Assembly: GCA_963740675.1 (NCBI GenBank)
Contig: CAVUFS010000003.1
Span: 62,001-126,000, forward strand
Reading direction: 5' to 3'
Origin: CAIKMD01 sp963740675
GTDB lineage: Bacteria; Pseudomonadota; Alphaproteobacteria; ATCC43930; CGMCC-115725
DNA length: 64,000 nt
Part shown: positions 1 through 9,064 of the stretch, in pieces
Layout: each line of letters begins with the position of its first letter
Numbering within the stretch: position 1 is the stretch's first letter
Position numbers and translations under genes: made by a program
Notes under the pieces: generated by a model
Databases searched by the model: none
The model's input: the letters and a program-made list of their open reading frames with translations, nothing else
What the model was told of the DNA's origin: nothing

Positions 1-1945
1 AGGGGCCGCTGAAATAGGCGGCGGCGATCTGGCTATCGATCTTGAGGCTTTCGGGCGACCACCAGCGGCTCGCATAAGAGCCGATGACATCGCGCTTGTA
101 AGTGTAGCCGAGATTGTCTTCGAGCCAGGGCTCCGCCGCGGGGAAGCGCAGCAGCAGCAGAGCCGCCGCGAATTTTCGCTCGCCCGCCGATGACGCATCG
201 CGATAGCGCTGCCAATCGCCGGCATATTGCGGGAAAGTTTTGGCGAGGCTCTCGGCGAGAGGCTTGGCGATGTCGTCGTTGCCGAGCAACACGGCGCGCG
301 TCCAAGCAGCCAGCGTCAGATCGCGGCGCATATTGTCGGGCAGCGCGGCGTTCGCCGCGAGCCTCGCCTGCACGGCGAGCGGCGCGTCGACATTGAGGAT
401 CGTCGCACCGTCGGTGTCGAAATAGCGTGGGTCGCTCAGCAACTCGCTGCGCCAGCCGAGCAGCGACGCGTATTGCTTCGCGATGCTCTTCATCGGCAGA
501 GTGACGTAGTCGGTGACAACGACCGAATTTCCGTCGCCGAAGTAGGGGCCGAGGAATTCGGCGCGACGCGGCACGAAACGCGCGAACTCGTCCCAATCGC
601 GCGCAACCCGAGCGCGCTCGATGAGGAACAGATTACGTGTGCCAGTGGAAAGGTTTGGAGTGGCGAGGATGGTGTCGAGTTCGACACGTGCGGTATCACT
701 CTTGCCTTGGCCGATAAGCAGGCGAAGGCGCTGCCAAGCCGCATCGAGAAAGCCGGGCAGTGTTGGGTCGAGCTTGCGCGATTGCTCGATCGCGGCGGCG
801 GCATCGGCATCGTTGGGGCTGAGGAAGGTGAGCGTCGCGATCAGCCAGGGCAGGGTTGGCGTTTGCTGCCAATGCTCGAGCACTTGGGCCTTGGCCGCGG
901 CGATGGCATCGGCATCGCTGTTCGACACCTGCATCACGTGAATCCAATCGCCGAGATCGGTCGACGGCGCATTCTTGGCATCGGCGAGCAGCAGGAAATC
1001 ATGCAAGCTGGTTGCGAGATCGTCGGGCAGGTTCGGCGCGAGCAGCGCTTGTTCGAGTGCGGCGATCTGTTTGTCTGGCTGGAGGAAGGCGAGCGCTGAC
1101 GAGAGCTTCGCCACATCATTTGCGGTGATGCCGGATTTGTCGCCGGGCTGAACCGCCGCGATATCTTGTTGTGCTTGCGTGATGGCGTCTGGTGTCTTCG
1201 CGGTGCTGGCAAGGCGAAGCGAGGCGCGCGCCATCAGATAAGGCGCGATCGAAGCCCACGGCGATGCCGTATCCTTGGTGATGGCGGCAAAGCGCTGCCG
1301 CGCCTCGGCATAGTCCCAGTGGTAGAAATAAGCTGAGGCGAGCTGATAAGCGCGATCGGCTTTGAACCAATCGGGCAGATCGGGCAATTCGGCAGGGAGC
1401 GAAAGATCGGTCTGCGAGCAATTGGCAAAGACCGCATCCTGGCCTTTGACCCATTCGATCACCCAGCGATCCGTCGCGCCGTAAGCGGCGATGCGCGCTT
1501 TCAGCGTGGCCGCCGCCGTGTCGAAAGCCGACGGGTAGCAATTAAGGAAATCCATGTAATTCTTGGTCGGGCGATACGGATCGAGATCGGGCTTGGGTTT
1601 GTCCGACATGACAGTCGCGCGAATTTTCAGCCAGTCATCCTGCATCGGGGGCGCGGCGTAAGGCGGGCGGATATCGCAGCAATTCGCCAGAAGCTGTTGC
1701 GCCTGATCGTCGGTGAAGGCATGACCGAGCAGGACGCGATAGGCGGCGTAAAGCCGGTTCTCGTCGAAGGTCGGGCGGATGATTCCGAGCCGGCCTTTGA
1801 AATAAGCTGTATCGCTATCGGCATCGACGCCCGAGACACTGTAGAAGCGCAGCATAGGCAAGAACGGTCCCGAAGCGCGCGCAGGCGCGATCGCATTGGT
1901 AACGGCGAGCAAACACAGAAAGGCGAAAAGCGCGGCGCGCTTCAT
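1..1945 (-). CDS. Secreted helical-repeat protein, 3' end cut by window
   Basis: The reverse strand is open from the ATG at 1945 to the window edge (648 codons, no stop), so the C-terminus is missing. The first 25 residues form a signal peptide (MKRAALFAFLCLL core, ending PARA), so the protein is probably exported to the periplasm. The rest is soluble and alpha-helical, with TPR-like stretches rich in Ala, Tyr and Trp and a conserved-looking segment WIRGQ/WVKGQDAVFANCSQ-type around residues 160-175. Its start overlaps the stop of the DUF3142 gene by four bases (ATGA), so the two are translationally coupled. I do not recognise a catalytic motif. I have seen this style of protein beside DUF3142 genes, but no function is known to me. 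Confidence 0.85.
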   Translation of the reverse strand, partial: MKRAALFAFLCLLAVTNAIAPARASGPFLPMLRFYSVSGVDADSDTAYFKGRLGIIRPTFDENRLYAAYRVLLGHAFTDDQAQQLLANCCDIRPPYAAPPMQDDWLKIRATVMSDKPKPDLDPYRPTKNYMDFLNCYPSAFDTAAATLKARIAAYGATDRWVIEWVKGQDAVFANCSQTDLSLPAELPDLPDWFKADRAYQLASAYFYHWDYAEARQRFAAITKDTASPWASIAPYLMARASLRLASTAKTPDAITQAQQDIAAVQPGDKSGITANDVAKLSSALAFLQPDKQIAALEQALLAPNLPDDLATSLHDFLLLADAKNAPSTDLGDWIHVMQVSNSDADAIAAAKAQVLEHWQQTPTLPWLIATLTFLSPNDADAAAAIEQSRKLDPTLPGFLDAAWQRLRLLIGQGKSDTARVELDTILATPNLSTGTRNLFLIERARVARDWDEFARFVPRRAEFLGPYFGDGNSVVVTDYVTLPMKSIAKQYASLLGWRSELLSDPRYFDTDGATILNVDAPLAVQARLAANAALPDNMRRDLTLAAWTRAVLLGNDDIAKPLAESLAKTFPQYAGDWQRYRDASSAGERKFAAALLLLRFPAAEPWLEDNLGYTYKRDVIGSYASRWWSPESLKIDSQIAAAYFSGP

Positions 1946-2712
1946 GGGGCGAACTCTTTGCGAATGGTGGCGTAGGTGTTGGCGGTCCACGCTGTCGGCG
2001 CGAAGACATAGGCGCGGCGGCCGGCAAGCCGCGGCGCGTCGAATGCGTTGCGACGCATCTCATCCGCCGCGATGCCGAAACTGCCGCGGCAGCGTGCATC
2101 GCGGAAATCGCCGCCGGCGCTGAAATGCGCTGCGATGCGCAGGCGATCGGGGCCGAGACGGAAGAGCATCGGCACCACCTCATCGACCGGCAGCGTGTCG
2201 AGCCAGCTTTCGTTGAGGCACCAGGACGAGAGCGCGGTCATCGACAGCGGCGTGTCCGGCAGCTTTTGGCGCAGCGCCAGGATCGTCGCAGCGAGGAAGC
2301 TCTGTTGCGATTGCGCGACCTCGAAATCGATCTGCAACGCGACACTGGCGGCGGGGCGTAGCGCGAGGATCGCCGCCACCAGCCGGTCGCGCGTGGCGTC
2401 ATCGAGCGCCGGTGGGCGGGCACGATCGAGGGCGATATGGATGACGGCGAGCGTCGCTGTCCTGGGCGGCAGCAGCAGCGGATTGCGTCGCGGCACCACG
2501 GCAATGCCGTCCGCGGCGAGGTGGATCGACCCGGCGAGGTAGGCGACGCCCGTATCGGCGGGATTGATGAAGCGCAGATCGTCGGCGCGGTCCCAGCTCC
2601 AGAGGACGAGCTGAGGCAGGCCGAGGCGATCGGGAGACGGCGCCGGCGCGTGGCTCAGGCCAAGGGCGACGAGCAGACCCGCGATGATGGCTTTGATGGA
2701 TCCCGCCGGCAT
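1942..2712 (-). CDS. DUF3142 domain protein
   Basis: This 256-residue protein has an N-terminal hydrophobic segment (residues 5-20, AIIAGLLVALGL) that looks like a signal peptide or anchor. It then carries the DUF3142 pattern: LPQLVLWSWDRADDLRFINP near residue 32, VAYLAGS, and an LQIDFEVAQSQQ strand near residue 125, resembling the strands of a TIM-barrel glycosidase-like fold. The family has no established reaction. It is first in a two-gene operon, its TGA overlapping the ATG of the downstream secreted protein. No strong Shine-Dalgarno sequence precedes the ATG, so the exact start is less certain than the gene. Confidence 0.8.
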   Translation of the reverse strand: MPAGSIKAIIAGLLVALGLSHAPAPSPDRLGLPQLVLWSWDRADDLRFINPADTGVAYLAGSIHLAADGIAVVPRRNPLLLPPRTATLAVIHIALDRARPPALDDATRDRLVAAILALRPAASVALQIDFEVAQSQQSFLAATILALRQKLPDTPLSMTALSSWCLNESWLDTLPVDEVVPMLFRLGPDRLRIAAHFSAGGDFRDARCRGSFGIAADEMRRNAFDAPRLAGRRAYVFAPTAWTANTYATIRKEFAP

Positions 2713-2922
2713 GGCCGACCGATGCCCCCTACGCCCATGAACCCCGCGAAGGACGTATCCTTTCTAGCATGCGATTGGTGGTTTTCTGCGCCCAATCGCG
2801 CCTGTCCGCACCTTTCTGTTGCCAGGGCTGTCGTTGACAGGGTTGGGGCGCTCGGCGATCATCCTGCCAACAACCTTGGCGCGTGAAAGACGCGCTCATC
2901 AGCTTCTCGCGGAGGATTCACC

Positions 2923-4170
2923 ATGGATGGCACCAGCAAAATCGGGAGCAAGTACAACGTCGGCGGCGTGTTGCTCGACCGGCCGTTCAAGATCCGGCGC
3001 CTCGGCCACTTTGGCTACAACGTCTACAAGATGGACGAGGCCATGCATTTCTATAACGATTTGCTTGGCTTCCGGATCACCGACACGCTCGATTTCGCGC
3101 GCGTGCGGCCGGATGGTGCCAAGCTATTCGAAGGCATATCAGCCGTCGGTTATTTCACGACTCACGGCACCGACCATCATTCCTTCGTGCTGTTCCCGAA
3201 AGCGGCGCTCGACCGCATGGGCCGCGGCAGTGCTGGCGGTCATGTGACCAACGGTGAGGTGACGACCAACCAGATCACCTGGCAGGTCGGCACGCTGCGC
3301 GAAGTCGGCGATGGCATCGACTATTTCAAATCGATCGGCATCAATCCGGGCCGTGTCGGCCGCGACGTGCCGGGCTCGAACTGGCATTCCTATCCATCCG
3401 ATCCGGAAGGCCACACCAACGAGATCTACTACGGCATCGAGCAGATCGGCTGGAACCTGCAATCGAAGCCGCCGGCAGTGCGCAAGCGCGGCTTCCACGA
3501 GAAGCCCGAGCTGCCGCAGATCAGCGAGTACCAAGAAATCGAGATGTTCAAGGCCGAGGGGATGGATCTGACCTCCGGCATGCGCAATACCGAGAAGCTG
3601 CCGTTCAAATACGATGTCGGCGGCGTGCTGCTGCCGCGGCCGTTCAAGGTCATCAAGATCGGTCCGGTGCGGCTCTTCGTCGACGACATGGACAAGTGCC
3701 TCGACTTCTATACGAAGATCCTCGGCCTGCGCGTGACCGAAGAGGTCGTCTATGACGGCCATCGCTGCGTCTTCCTGCGCTGCAACACCGAGCATCATTC
3801 GATCGCGCTCTATCCCAAGGCGCTGCGCGCGAAGCTCGGCCTTTCGCCGCACACGAGCTGCATGAGCTTCGGCAATCAGGTCGGCGACTACAAGCAGCTC
3901 CGCGACGCCGTCGACTTCCTCAAAGCGAATGGTGCCACCATCAAATACCTGCCGCCCGAGCTTTTCCCCGGCATGGATTACACCGCTTTCGCGGTCGATC
4001 CCGATGGCCACACGATCCAGCTCTATTACTACATGGAGCAGGTCGGTTGGGATGCGCGCGTCCGCTCCAAGGCCGAGCGCCGCAAGATCGACAACAACGC
4101 CTGGCCGGAAACGGTCGACGGGCAAAGCGACACCTTCGACGGCGAAACGTTGCTCGGCCCGCTGGGGTAA
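2923..4170 (+). CDS. Double-VOC extradiol-dioxygenase-like protein
   Basis: This 415-residue protein is an internal duplication. Residues 11-178 and 230-376 each begin with K-Y-(N/D)-V-G-G-V-L-L-x-R-P-F-K and hold a vicinal-oxygen-chelate unit ending in GHTxxxxYYxxEQ(I/V)GW. VOC proteins include type I extradiol ring-cleaving dioxygenases that bind Fe(II) with two His and one Glu. In the first half I see H29, the HH pair at 85-86 and E167. In the second half the equivalent of H29 is Pro and the equivalent of E167 is Gln366, so that half looks non-catalytic. The second classical His is not evident in either half. A GGAGG ribosome site precedes the ATG. Ring cleavage of a catechol-like compound is the likely family role; the activity is not proven by sequence. 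Confidence 0.8.
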   Translation: MDGTSKIGSKYNVGGVLLDRPFKIRRLGHFGYNVYKMDEAMHFYNDLLGFRITDTLDFARVRPDGAKLFEGISAVGYFTTHGTDHHSFVLFPKAALDRMGRGSAGGHVTNGEVTTNQITWQVGTLREVGDGIDYFKSIGINPGRVGRDVPGSNWHSYPSDPEGHTNEIYYGIEQIGWNLQSKPPAVRKRGFHEKPELPQISEYQEIEMFKAEGMDLTSGMRNTEKLPFKYDVGGVLLPRPFKVIKIGPVRLFVDDMDKCLDFYTKILGLRVTEEVVYDGHRCVFLRCNTEHHSIALYPKALRAKLGLSPHTSCMSFGNQVGDYKQLRDAVDFLKANGATIKYLPPELFPGMDYTAFAVDPDGHTIQLYYYMEQVGWDARVRSKAERRKIDNNAWPETVDGQSDTFDGETLLGPLG

Positions 4171-4190
4171 GGTTGCAATAACAACCTGCG

Positions 4191-4303
4191 TCCTTCGACT
4201 ACGCTCAGGATGAGGTAAATCGTATCGGGCATCTTCCACTGGGAGATGCCCGATTTATTTTCTCCTCACCCTGAGCGGAGCGAAGCGTGCTCGAAGGGCG
4301 CGG
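4191..4303. repeat. Palindromic intergenic repeat pair
   Basis: Two inverted arms, 4191-4215 (CCTTCGACTACGCTCAGGAT type) and 4264-4303 (CCTCACCCTGAGCGGAGCGA type), flank a terminator. The same element recurs as a pair at 55299-55440. Confidence 0.75.
4225..4262 (+). terminator. Rho-independent terminator after double-VOC gene
   Basis: A 10-bp perfect stem (TCGGGCATCT / AGATGCCCGA) with a 9-nt loop is followed by a T-rich tract (TTTATTTTCT). It lies 55 bases past the VOC stop codon. Confidence 0.8.
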
Positions 4304-4394
4304 GTTGATTTTGCAGCGGGTCAGTACTGCAGATACCCAAACTCTGCCATCGTACCGCGAGGGAACAAGAGAATCGCGTCGATCTGCGCCGGCG

Positions 4395-5189
4395 TCACCA
4401 GCCCCGGCTCATGAATTCATCGAGGCATTGCGGGGAAGCCTTGGCATAAGTGCCGCGGCGGCTGACGACGGTGCCTGTGAGCCGTCGCAGCGCAAGCGCC
4501 ATCTCGGCCGCTTTTGCCACCTGCGGGATCCCGCTCAGCACCGGCGCGCCATCGACGGCGAAGCCGTGCTCGCGCGAGAAGAGCAGCATGGGCAAGCCGC
4601 CGGCGGGGATGATGACGTCGGCGCCGGCGGCGACGAGCGGGCGCACTTGCTCCACGAACTCCGCGCGCGCCTGGACGTAGGCCTCCTCATCGGTAAAGGC
4701 CTTCATGAAGGAAGGCAGATTGGCATGGATGGCAGTGATGCCAACGACACGCTGCTCGAGGCGATGGCGCGCGATCTGCTGCTCATGCCAGGGAATGAAG
4801 ATCGGGTCGATGGTGACAAGGCCGATCTTATGGCCGAGGGTGCAGGCGTTGAGCAGCACGGATTCGCCGAGCGCGATCACCGGGATGTCGACGGAGCCGC
4901 GCGCCTCGATCAGGCCGGGTTCCTGGAAATGGCCAATGACGAAGGCGTCGTAGCCCGCGCGCTCGGCGGCGATCGCATTGCGAATGCATTGCGCGGCGCA
5001 GCGGAATTCGGTCAGCGGGTGGAAGAACTGATCGGGTGGGGTCAGCCCATGCACCTCAAAGGTGATGCCCGGGCTGGCGATGTCGTTGAGCGTCTGTTGC
5101 AGCCGGTCGATATAAGGCTTCTGACCGTCCGGATCGACGAAGCTCTGATACCAGAGCTTTGCGTTTCCAATGCCCTTCGTGTCGCTCAT
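4395..5189 (-). CDS. Asp/Glu/hydantoin racemase-like protein lacking both Cys
   Basis: This 264-residue protein has the two-lobed Asp/Glu racemase fold signature: KLWYQSF at the N-terminus, DAFVIGHFQEPGL near residue 81 and ADVIIPAGGLPML near 190. Hydantoin and glutamate racemases use two cysteines in exactly these loops. Here they are His87 (GHFQEPG) and Ala196 (PAGG), so two-base racemisation by Cys cannot occur. I recall related Cys-less members annotated as hydantoin racemase, so a subfamily with another reaction is plausible. The ATG at 5189 is preceded by GAGGTGGAGG; a GTG four codons upstream lies inside that site and is rejected. Confidence 0.75.
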   Translation of the reverse strand: MSDTKGIGNAKLWYQSFVDPDGQKPYIDRLQQTLNDIASPGITFEVHGLTPPDQFFHPLTEFRCAAQCIRNAIAAERAGYDAFVIGHFQEPGLIEARGSVDIPVIALGESVLLNACTLGHKIGLVTIDPIFIPWHEQQIARHRLEQRVVGITAIHANLPSFMKAFTDEEAYVQARAEFVEQVRPLVAAGADVIIPAGGLPMLLFSREHGFAVDGAPVLSGIPQVAKAAEMALALRRLTGTVVSRRGTYAKASPQCLDEFMSRGW

Positions 5190-5247
5190 GCGGGCCTCCA
5201 CCTCTTTAATGTTCAGCCCGCGCGGGCTTCTTTCGTACGGCCGGCTC

Positions 5248-5679
5248 CTATTCGAGCTGCAGCGGCGCCGAATCGGGCAGCAGGTGATGGAATGTGTTCA
5301 TGTACAACACAAAGCGCAGCTCGCCGGACGGGATGCGTTCGATGATCCAATCCTCGCCGACCACGGCCTTGATCAGATTGGGCGGCGGCCGGTCGCGATA
5401 CCGTGCCTCCCAATAGACGGTGCCGGTTGCCCGCACACGATCCGGCGCGGTGTTGATCGTCGCGATACTGAAGCCGCCAAAGAGATGCCGCTCATCGGTC
5501 CATTGCTTGTGCAGTTTCTCGTGCTCTTCGAAGCCGATCGTCTCGCCGCCCTGAACCACATAGATGCGCGAATGCGGATCGAGGAAAAGCGCCGCCTGCG
5601 CGGCTGCGCTGCCGCCACCGCAGACCGTCAGGAACCATTTGTCAGCGAAGGCGATGACTTCATCCAGCGTGATGGCCAT
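5248..5679 (-). CDS. NTF2/SnoaL-fold protein
   Basis: A small 143-residue protein starting MAITLDEVIAFADKWF. It contains the NTF2-like cone pattern: an N-terminal helix, LFLDPHSRIYVVQGGETIGFEEH near residue 30, and a late strand pair VYWEARYRDRP followed by WIIERIPSGELRFVLYMN. This fold serves as a lyase, isomerase or small-molecule binding pocket, or as the beta subunit of ring-hydroxylating oxygenases. No catalytic residue can be assigned. The reading frame stays open upstream opposite the MFS gene, but that extension is Arg/Asp-rich antisense and is not part of the gene. Confidence 0.7.
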   Translation of the reverse strand: MAITLDEVIAFADKWFLTVCGGGSAAAQAALFLDPHSRIYVVQGGETIGFEEHEKLHKQWTDERHLFGGFSIATINTAPDRVRATGTVYWEARYRDRPPPNLIKAVVGEDWIIERIPSGELRFVLYMNTFHHLLPDSAPLQLE

Positions 5680-5748
5680 GGCCGAAACGATAAGCGATCG
5701 GTTGGGTTGATAGAAACTGTCCGAAGGAGGTAGGCGGCTCTTGCGCGA

Positions 5749-6987
5749 GTGCGGCGCTTCCATTACGCGCCTCTCATGGGGGAAGAGAACGGCGCGCCGC
5801 ATCCGCATCGTTGGGCCATGCTGGCCGGGGTGTGGATGGTCTATTTCTGCTTCGGCTCGACGGCGGCGGCGATCGCGCCGCTGGTCTCGCGCATCACCGC
5901 CGAGCTCGATCTCAGCCACACACAGATGGGCTCGATCCTTGGCGCGTGGCAGCTCGTCTATATCGGCGCCGCGATCCCATGCGGCGCGCTGCTCGATCGC
6001 ATCGGGCCGCGCCGCGGCCTGGCGCTCGGTGCGCTGGTGGTGGCGATCTCCGGCATCCTGCGCGGCGTTGCCACCAACTACGTCACCATGCTGCTCGCGG
6101 TCGGCGCTTTCGGCATCGGCGGGCCGCTGGTGTCGGTCGGCGCGCCGACGGTGATCCGCGACTGGTTCACCGGCCGCGAGCGCGGCCTCGCGATGGGCAT
6201 CTACAACATGGGCCAGTCGCTCGGCACGATCGGCGCGCTGTCGCTGACGTCGAGCATCGGCTTGGCGCTCGCCGGTGACGATTGGCGGCTGGTGCTGATC
6301 GGTTACGGCTTCGTCGCGCTCGCCGCGGCGCTCGGCTGGTTCGCGATCAGTAGCCACGAAGCGAGCCGGGCGCATGAACGCTTGCGCCGTGCCGAGAGGT
6401 CGGCGTCATCATCGGCGCAATATCTCGATCTGCTGCGTTCGCCGGCGATGCGCACCGTGCTCTATCTCGCTGTCGGCACGTTCTTCTTCGGCCATGCGCT
6501 CAACAATTGGCTGCCGGAGATTTTGCGCTTCGGCGGCATGGATGCGACCAGTGCCGGTCTTTGGGCGAGTATTCCCGTCGTTATCGGCATGATCGGCGCG
6601 CTGATCTTCCCGCGGCTTGCGATCCCGGAACGGCGGATGAAAATCCTCGCCGCGCTGTTCCTGGCGCAACTCCTCGCGCCGCTCTGCATCGAATGGGGCG
6701 GTGGAACGCTCATCACTGGCCTCATCCTCCAAGGCCTGGCGCGCGGCACACTCTCGGTGGTCGTCGTGCTGGTGATGATGGAGCTGCGTGAAGTCGACAG
6801 CGCGCGCATGGGCGCCGCGGCGGGCATGTATTTCACTGCCGGCGAGATCGGCGGCGTCCTCGGGCCGCTGACCATCGGCACGCTTTATGACGCGACCGGC
6901 GGTTTTGTCGCCGCGCTCTATTTCCTGGCGGCGCTCTGCGCCTGGCAATTGCTGTTGTTGTCGCGTCTCAAGGCCGCCTTGCGCTAA
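5749..6987 (+). CDS. MFS transporter
   Basis: This 412-residue protein has about twelve hydrophobic segments and the major-facilitator loop motif GALLDRIGPRRGL after the second segment (around residue 80). A central basic loop (EASRAHERLRRAERSA, near residue 205) separates the two halves. MFS carriers move small organic ions or sugars with protons. The nearest style is the NarK/CynX-type anion carriers, which is only a guess. It starts a plus-strand run with two binding-protein genes and a VOC gene. The start is uncertain: GTG at 5749 lies 18 bases past a GGAGG, and an ATG at 5776 is also possible. Confidence 0.85.
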   Translation: MRRFHYAPLMGEENGAPHPHRWAMLAGVWMVYFCFGSTAAAIAPLVSRITAELDLSHTQMGSILGAWQLVYIGAAIPCGALLDRIGPRRGLALGALVVAISGILRGVATNYVTMLLAVGAFGIGGPLVSVGAPTVIRDWFTGRERGLAMGIYNMGQSLGTIGALSLTSSIGLALAGDDWRLVLIGYGFVALAAALGWFAISSHEASRAHERLRRAERSASSSAQYLDLLRSPAMRTVLYLAVGTFFFGHALNNWLPEILRFGGMDATSAGLWASIPVVIGMIGALIFPRLAIPERRMKILAALFLAQLLAPLCIEWGGGTLITGLILQGLARGTLSVVVVLVMMELREVDSARMGAAAGMYFTAGEIGGVLGPLTIGTLYDATGGFVAALYFLAALCAWQLLLLSRLKAALR

Positions 6988-7043
6988 GATCGCAGGCGCA
7001 GAAGCACGAAAACGTGCTCGCTTGTCAGCAGGGAGGTTCCGTC

Positions 7044-8042
7044 ATGACATCACGCATGATTGCTGCCATCGGTTTTGCTGCCGTTGCGATGCTTGCACGG
7101 CCCGCCGCCGCGGCAGAAGAAAACACGACGCTCGCCGTGCCGGCGATCAATCTTGGCTTCCTCACGCGCTACGTTGCGGAGGAAGAAGGCTTCTGGAAGA
7201 AGCAGGGTCTCGATGTGAAGATCCAGCATATCCAGGGCATCGGATCGATGAACGCAGTAATCGCGGGCTCGGTCGATTTCTCGATGTCGTCCGGTCCGTC
7301 GATCACCCGCGCCAATGCGCGCGGCCAGAAGCTTACCGCACTCGCCACCTCGATCTCGGAATCCGACGCATATATCGTCATCCGCAAGGACATCGCCGAG
7401 GCAGCGCATTTCAATCCGAATGCCTCGCTCGCCGAGCGCGGCAAGATTCTCAAGGGCAAGACCATTGCCACCGGCGGTACGGCGGCAATCCCTGATATCG
7501 TGCTCAAGGCCGTGCAGAAGATCGCCGGCGTGCCGCGCGAAGATGTGACGACGACGCCGATGCAGCCGCCGGAATTCATGGCGGCTTTCTCGCGCAAGGC
7601 GATCGACGGCTTCGTCTCCGGCCCGCCTTTCAGCCAGCAAGCGGTGATTGAAGGTACCGGCGTGCTGGTCTCGGATTCGGCGAAGGGCGAGCCGAAAGAA
7701 TATTCGCCGGTCTCCTCGGCCTTGCTGTTGACGCGCGCCTCTTTCTGTCCCGAGCACCGATCGATCTGCCAAAAGATGGTGCATGGCATCGTCCAGGCGG
7801 CGAAGTTCGTTCACGAGCACAAGCCGGAGACGCTCGCGATCATCAAAAAGAATTTCAAGCTAGACGACAAGGTCGTCGAAGCGTCCTACGAGGCGCTCAA
7901 GGCGATGACGCCGGTGCCGCCGATCACCACGCCGAAATCACTAAAAAACGCTGATCTCCTGAACATCGCCGCCGGTTTCATGACGGAGAAAGACGAGCTA
8001 GCGGATTACGCGGCGATCATCGATAACGGGTTCATCAAATGA
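7044..8042 (+). CDS. NMT1/THI5-type periplasmic solute-binding protein
   Basis: A 332-residue protein with a signal peptide (residues 1-24, ending RPAAAA) and the NMT1/SsuA-type binding fold: Y-V-A-E-E-E-G-F-W-K-K-Q-G-L-D-V near residue 46, then AVIAGSVDF. These proteins capture sulfonates, pyrimidine precursors, nitriles or aromatic acids for ABC importers. A GGGAGG site lies seven bases before the ATG. The next gene, a paralog, begins within its stop codon (ATGA). No permease or ATPase gene is beside it, so it either docks with a distant importer or is an orphan receptor. Confidence 0.88.
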   Translation: MTSRMIAAIGFAAVAMLARPAAAAEENTTLAVPAINLGFLTRYVAEEEGFWKKQGLDVKIQHIQGIGSMNAVIAGSVDFSMSSGPSITRANARGQKLTALATSISESDAYIVIRKDIAEAAHFNPNASLAERGKILKGKTIATGGTAAIPDIVLKAVQKIAGVPREDVTTTPMQPPEFMAAFSRKAIDGFVSGPPFSQQAVIEGTGVLVSDSAKGEPKEYSPVSSALLLTRASFCPEHRSICQKMVHGIVQAAKFVHEHKPETLAIIKKNFKLDDKVVEASYEALKAMTPVPPITTPKSLKNADLLNIAAGFMTEKDELADYAAIIDNGFIK

Positions 8043-9034
8043 GGAGCATCCGCGGCATCGTCGCGGCGCTCTTCGTGCTGGCTGCTGCGCCTGCCATGGC
8101 GCAGCAGCACACCTCGCTGGCGCTGCCCTCGATCACGCCGGGCTTCACGGCGATCTATGTCGCGCAAGACAAGGGCTTCTGGAAAGAGCAGGGGCTCGAT
8201 GTCACCGTGAGCCAGATCGCCGGCGTCGGCACGATCAACGCCGTGATCGCCGGCAGCATCGATTTCTCCGGCAGCACGGCGGGCACGCTGATCCGCGCGG
8301 CGGTCGCCGGGCAGCGGATGATGGCGATCGCCAATCTGACCGATCGGCCGATGGACGAGGTCGTGCTGCGCAAGGATATCGCCGCCGAGCGCAGCTTCGA
8401 TCCGGCGGCATCCTTGGCAACACGCGCTTCGCTCGTGAAAGGCCTTCGGATTGCCGTCGATGCGATCAACACCATCAATCACGGCTTCTTGCGTTATGTC
8501 GCGCGCAAAGGCGGGCTCGATGCGGATCAAGACGTCACCGTGGCGCCGATGCAATCGCCGACCATGGCGGCAGCGCTCGCGGCCAAGGCGATCGACGGCT
8601 TCTCGGTGTCGCAGCCTTGGACGACAGCGGTGATCGTCGACGGCGTCGCGGTGCGCCTCGTTTCGGTGCCCGCCGGCGATTTTCCCGAGCTCGTGCCATT
8701 CGGCGGCGGCATCATCGTGACGCGTCCGGAATTCTGCCGCCAGCAGCGCGAGATCTGCATGAAGCTCGGCCATGGCATCGTCGAGGCGGCGCATTTCATG
8801 AAAGACCACCCGGCGGAGACGCTGGCCATCATCAAGCCGCGCTTCGGCACGCTCGACGAGAAGACACTCGATGCGGCGTTCCAGAGCTATCGCGCGGCGA
8901 CTCCGACTTCGCTGGCGCCGAGCGCGGCGATCCTCGATAGCTCGCAGAATTTCGAGATCAATACTGGCTTGACCAAGCCCGCCGACAAGCTCGCCTCGTT
9001 CGACGGTATGTATAGCGGCGACTTCGTTCGCTGA
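8039..9034 (+). CDS. NMT1/THI5-type solute-binding protein, paralog of upstream gene
   Basis: A 331-residue protein with a signal peptide ending AMA at about residue 21. It aligns along its length with the preceding gene: YVAQDKGFWKEQGLDV against YVAEEEGFWKKQGLDV, AVIAGSIDFSGS against AVIAGSVDFSMS, and shared MQ(S/P)P and KAIDGF segments. The ATG overlaps the previous TGA by four bases, so the two are translated together. The binding pockets differ enough to suggest related but different ligands. Confidence 0.88.
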   Translation: MRSIRGIVAALFVLAAAPAMAQQHTSLALPSITPGFTAIYVAQDKGFWKEQGLDVTVSQIAGVGTINAVIAGSIDFSGSTAGTLIRAAVAGQRMMAIANLTDRPMDEVVLRKDIAAERSFDPAASLATRASLVKGLRIAVDAINTINHGFLRYVARKGGLDADQDVTVAPMQSPTMAAALAAKAIDGFSVSQPWTTAVIVDGVAVRLVSVPAGDFPELVPFGGGIIVTRPEFCRQQREICMKLGHGIVEAAHFMKDHPAETLAIIKPRFGTLDEKTLDAAFQSYRAATPTSLAPSAAILDSSQNFEINTGLTKPADKLASFDGMYSGDFVR

Positions 9035-9064
9035 GTAAAATAGAGGACGAGAAGGAGACGCCTC

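Noticed and set aside
227..1099. Long plus-strand ORF opposite the secreted helical protein
   Set aside because: The minus strand carries an uninterrupted 648-codon frame with a signal peptide and protein-like composition; the plus ORF is an Arg/Glu-rich antisense shadow common in high-GC DNA.
3139..4239. 366-codon minus-strand ORF opposite the double-VOC gene
   Set aside because: The repeated VOC motifs and ribosome site are on the plus strand.
5680..6375. Upstream extension of the NTF2-fold frame opposite the MFS gene
   Set aside because: It has antisense composition; the NTF2 fold is complete from the ATG at 5679.
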